NCBI GenBank assembly: GCA_036394195.1
Contig: DASWFO010000167.1
Location: forward strand, 1-7,687
Origin: DATJPD01 sp036394195
Lineage (GTDB): Bacteria > Pseudomonadota > Alphaproteobacteria > CACIAM-22H2
DNA: 7,687 nt
Reading direction: 5' to 3'
Shown: piece after piece, positions 6,809-7,687 of the stretch
How positions within the stretch are numbered: the stretch's first letter is position 1
How the letters are laid out: every line of letters starts with the position of its first letter
Translations under genes and position numbers: made by a program
The notes under the pieces: model-generated
The model's database searches: none
What the model saw: the letters and a program-made list of their open reading frames with translations, nothing else
What the model was told of the DNA's origin: nothing

Positions 6809-7687
6809 GTGTCGACGCCGACGACGACAACCGCAATTGCCAGCGGGAATTCCGACGAGCTGACGTGGAAGACGATCAGCCCGAAAGAACTCGCCGCGAC
6901 TCTCGCCGGCCATGAAAAATTCGTCACCGGTGTGCCGGGCGGCCGCCGGGCGCTGCTCGCCCATCATCAGTTCGAAGGCGGCGATTTCGCGGGCCGCAAT
7001 CTGACCGAGATCGATCTCGTCGGCGCGAAGCTGGCGGGGGCCCGCTTCAACAAGGCGAAGATGGCGCGGGCGAATCTGTTCGCCGCGGACCTTCGGCGCT
7101 CGGTCCTCGACGGCGCCGACCTGACGCGCTCGGATCTGCGCGGCGCCTGTTTCCGCGGATGCTCGATGAACGGCGCCACCCTCACCGATGCGGACATCCG
7201 GGAGGCCGTCCTGGCGCGGCACCAGAAGGTGCTCATCCCCGTGCAGCACGACGGCAACGAGGCGGCGTCGGATCTGTCGGTCATCGATGCCCGCGGCGCC
7301 GATCTGTCGAGTGCCAAGCTCGGCGGCTCATTCGTGGTGCGTGCCGACTTCACCAACGCGTCCCTCAAAGGGGCGAACTTCCGCAACGCCGACCTCCGAT
7401 CGGCCAATTTCACCAATGCCAATCTCGAGGGCGCGAACCTCAGCGGCTGCAAGGCCGCGGGGGCCGATTTCCGCGGCGCGATCCTGAAGGGCGTGCAGTT
7501 CTGGGGTGTCGACTTCAAGAACGCCAACCTGACCGGCGCGCTGGTCGACAAGGAGCTCGTCGACAGCGGCGCGCTCCGGGTCGCGACCCGCGAGGCGGAC
7601 CCGCATACGGCTCTGACCGACCTCAACGAGCGGCTGGAGGCGCACCAGCTGTGGCTGGACAGCCGCATGCAAAGCGGCGGGCCCGCC
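6809..7687 (+). CDS. Pentapeptide-repeat protein (3' end beyond window)
   Basis: A frame open from GTG 6809 to the last base encodes at least 293 residues with no stop. After a low-complexity Ser/Thr-rich N-terminus and a short helical segment (about 20-50), it consists of pentapeptide repeats of the A(D/N)LxG kind. Central hydrophobic residues fall every five positions from F55 to L135, 17 repeats in a row. A 30-residue break containing KVLIPVQHDGNEAASD follows, then a second block from L166 to V246, again 17 repeats. Each block should fold as a right-handed quadrilateral beta-helix of about four coils. The end (LTDLNERLEAHQLWLDSRM) looks like a helix between repeat domains, so more repeats may follow downstream. 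No signal peptide or membrane segment is seen. The function of such proteins is mostly unknown; some mimic DNA to protect gyrase, but nothing here shows that. The frame is chosen by GGGGAG 7 nt upstream. Confidence 0.88.
   Translation, partial: MSTPTTTTAIASGNSDELTWKTISPKELAATLAGHEKFVTGVPGGRRALLAHHQFEGGDFAGRNLTEIDLVGAKLAGARFNKAKMARANLFAADLRRSVLDGADLTRSDLRGACFRGCSMNGATLTDADIREAVLARHQKVLIPVQHDGNEAASDLSVIDARGADLSSAKLGGSFVVRADFTNASLKGANFRNADLRSANFTNANLEGANLSGCKAAGADFRGAILKGVQFWGVDFKNANLTGALVDKELVDSGALRVATREADPHTALTDLNERLEAHQLWLDSRMQSGGPA

Noticed and set aside
6967..7668. Minus-strand frame (233 codons) with regular Ser/Ala/Pro repeats
   Set aside because: Its periodicity is simply the antisense image of the pentapeptide repeats on the plus strand.

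Overview
The window is GC-rich chromosomal DNA, densely packed with genes on both strands. Gene content and style suggest an alphaproteobacterium of the Hyphomicrobiales or Rhodospirillales type. The evidence is the valine-catabolism gene pair, the MarR regulator with an LdtR-like core, the human-like glutaryl-CoA dehydrogenase, the Cache-domain histidine kinase and the pentapeptide-repeat protein. The order is inferred from protein style, not from a database search. I see no RNA genes, insertion sequences, CRISPR arrays or phage genes.

Left part, + strand (1-1888): the 3' end of a 3-hydroxyisobutyryl-CoA hydrolase gene is followed 11 bp later by mmsB (3-hydroxyisobutyrate dehydrogenase). These are two consecutive steps of valine breakdown. 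An AT-rich spacer with a clear dyad then leads into a MarR-family regulator gene, which ends against a convergent gene.

Middle part, - strand (4749 down to 1907), in order of transcription: a single-domain cupin, a RidA-family protein, glutaryl-CoA dehydrogenase (gcdH), and a small exported protein of unknown function that overlaps gcdH by 4 bp. A striking AT-rich inverted repeat lies between the cupin and ridA-like genes, 31 bp upstream of the ridA-like start. It is the best candidate for the control site of a ridA-like/gcdH/exported-protein operon. The likely theme is acyl-CoA (glutaryl-CoA, lysine or aromatic-derived) catabolism with accessory proteins. No CoA-transferase or LysR-type regulator, common gcdH companions, is visible.

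Right part, + strand (4946-7687): a membrane sensor histidine kinase without an adjacent response regulator. A 141-bp intergenic region with several dyads and a possible promoter follows. Last comes a pentapeptide-repeat protein gene that starts at a GTG with a good ribosome binding site and stays open through the end of the window.

No obviously new multi-gene system is visible. The most interesting items are the duplicated W-x-E-x-W-x4-C module in the exported protein, the two regulatory dyads, the RidA-like protein lacking the catalytic arginine, and the twin 17-repeat blocks of the pentapeptide protein.
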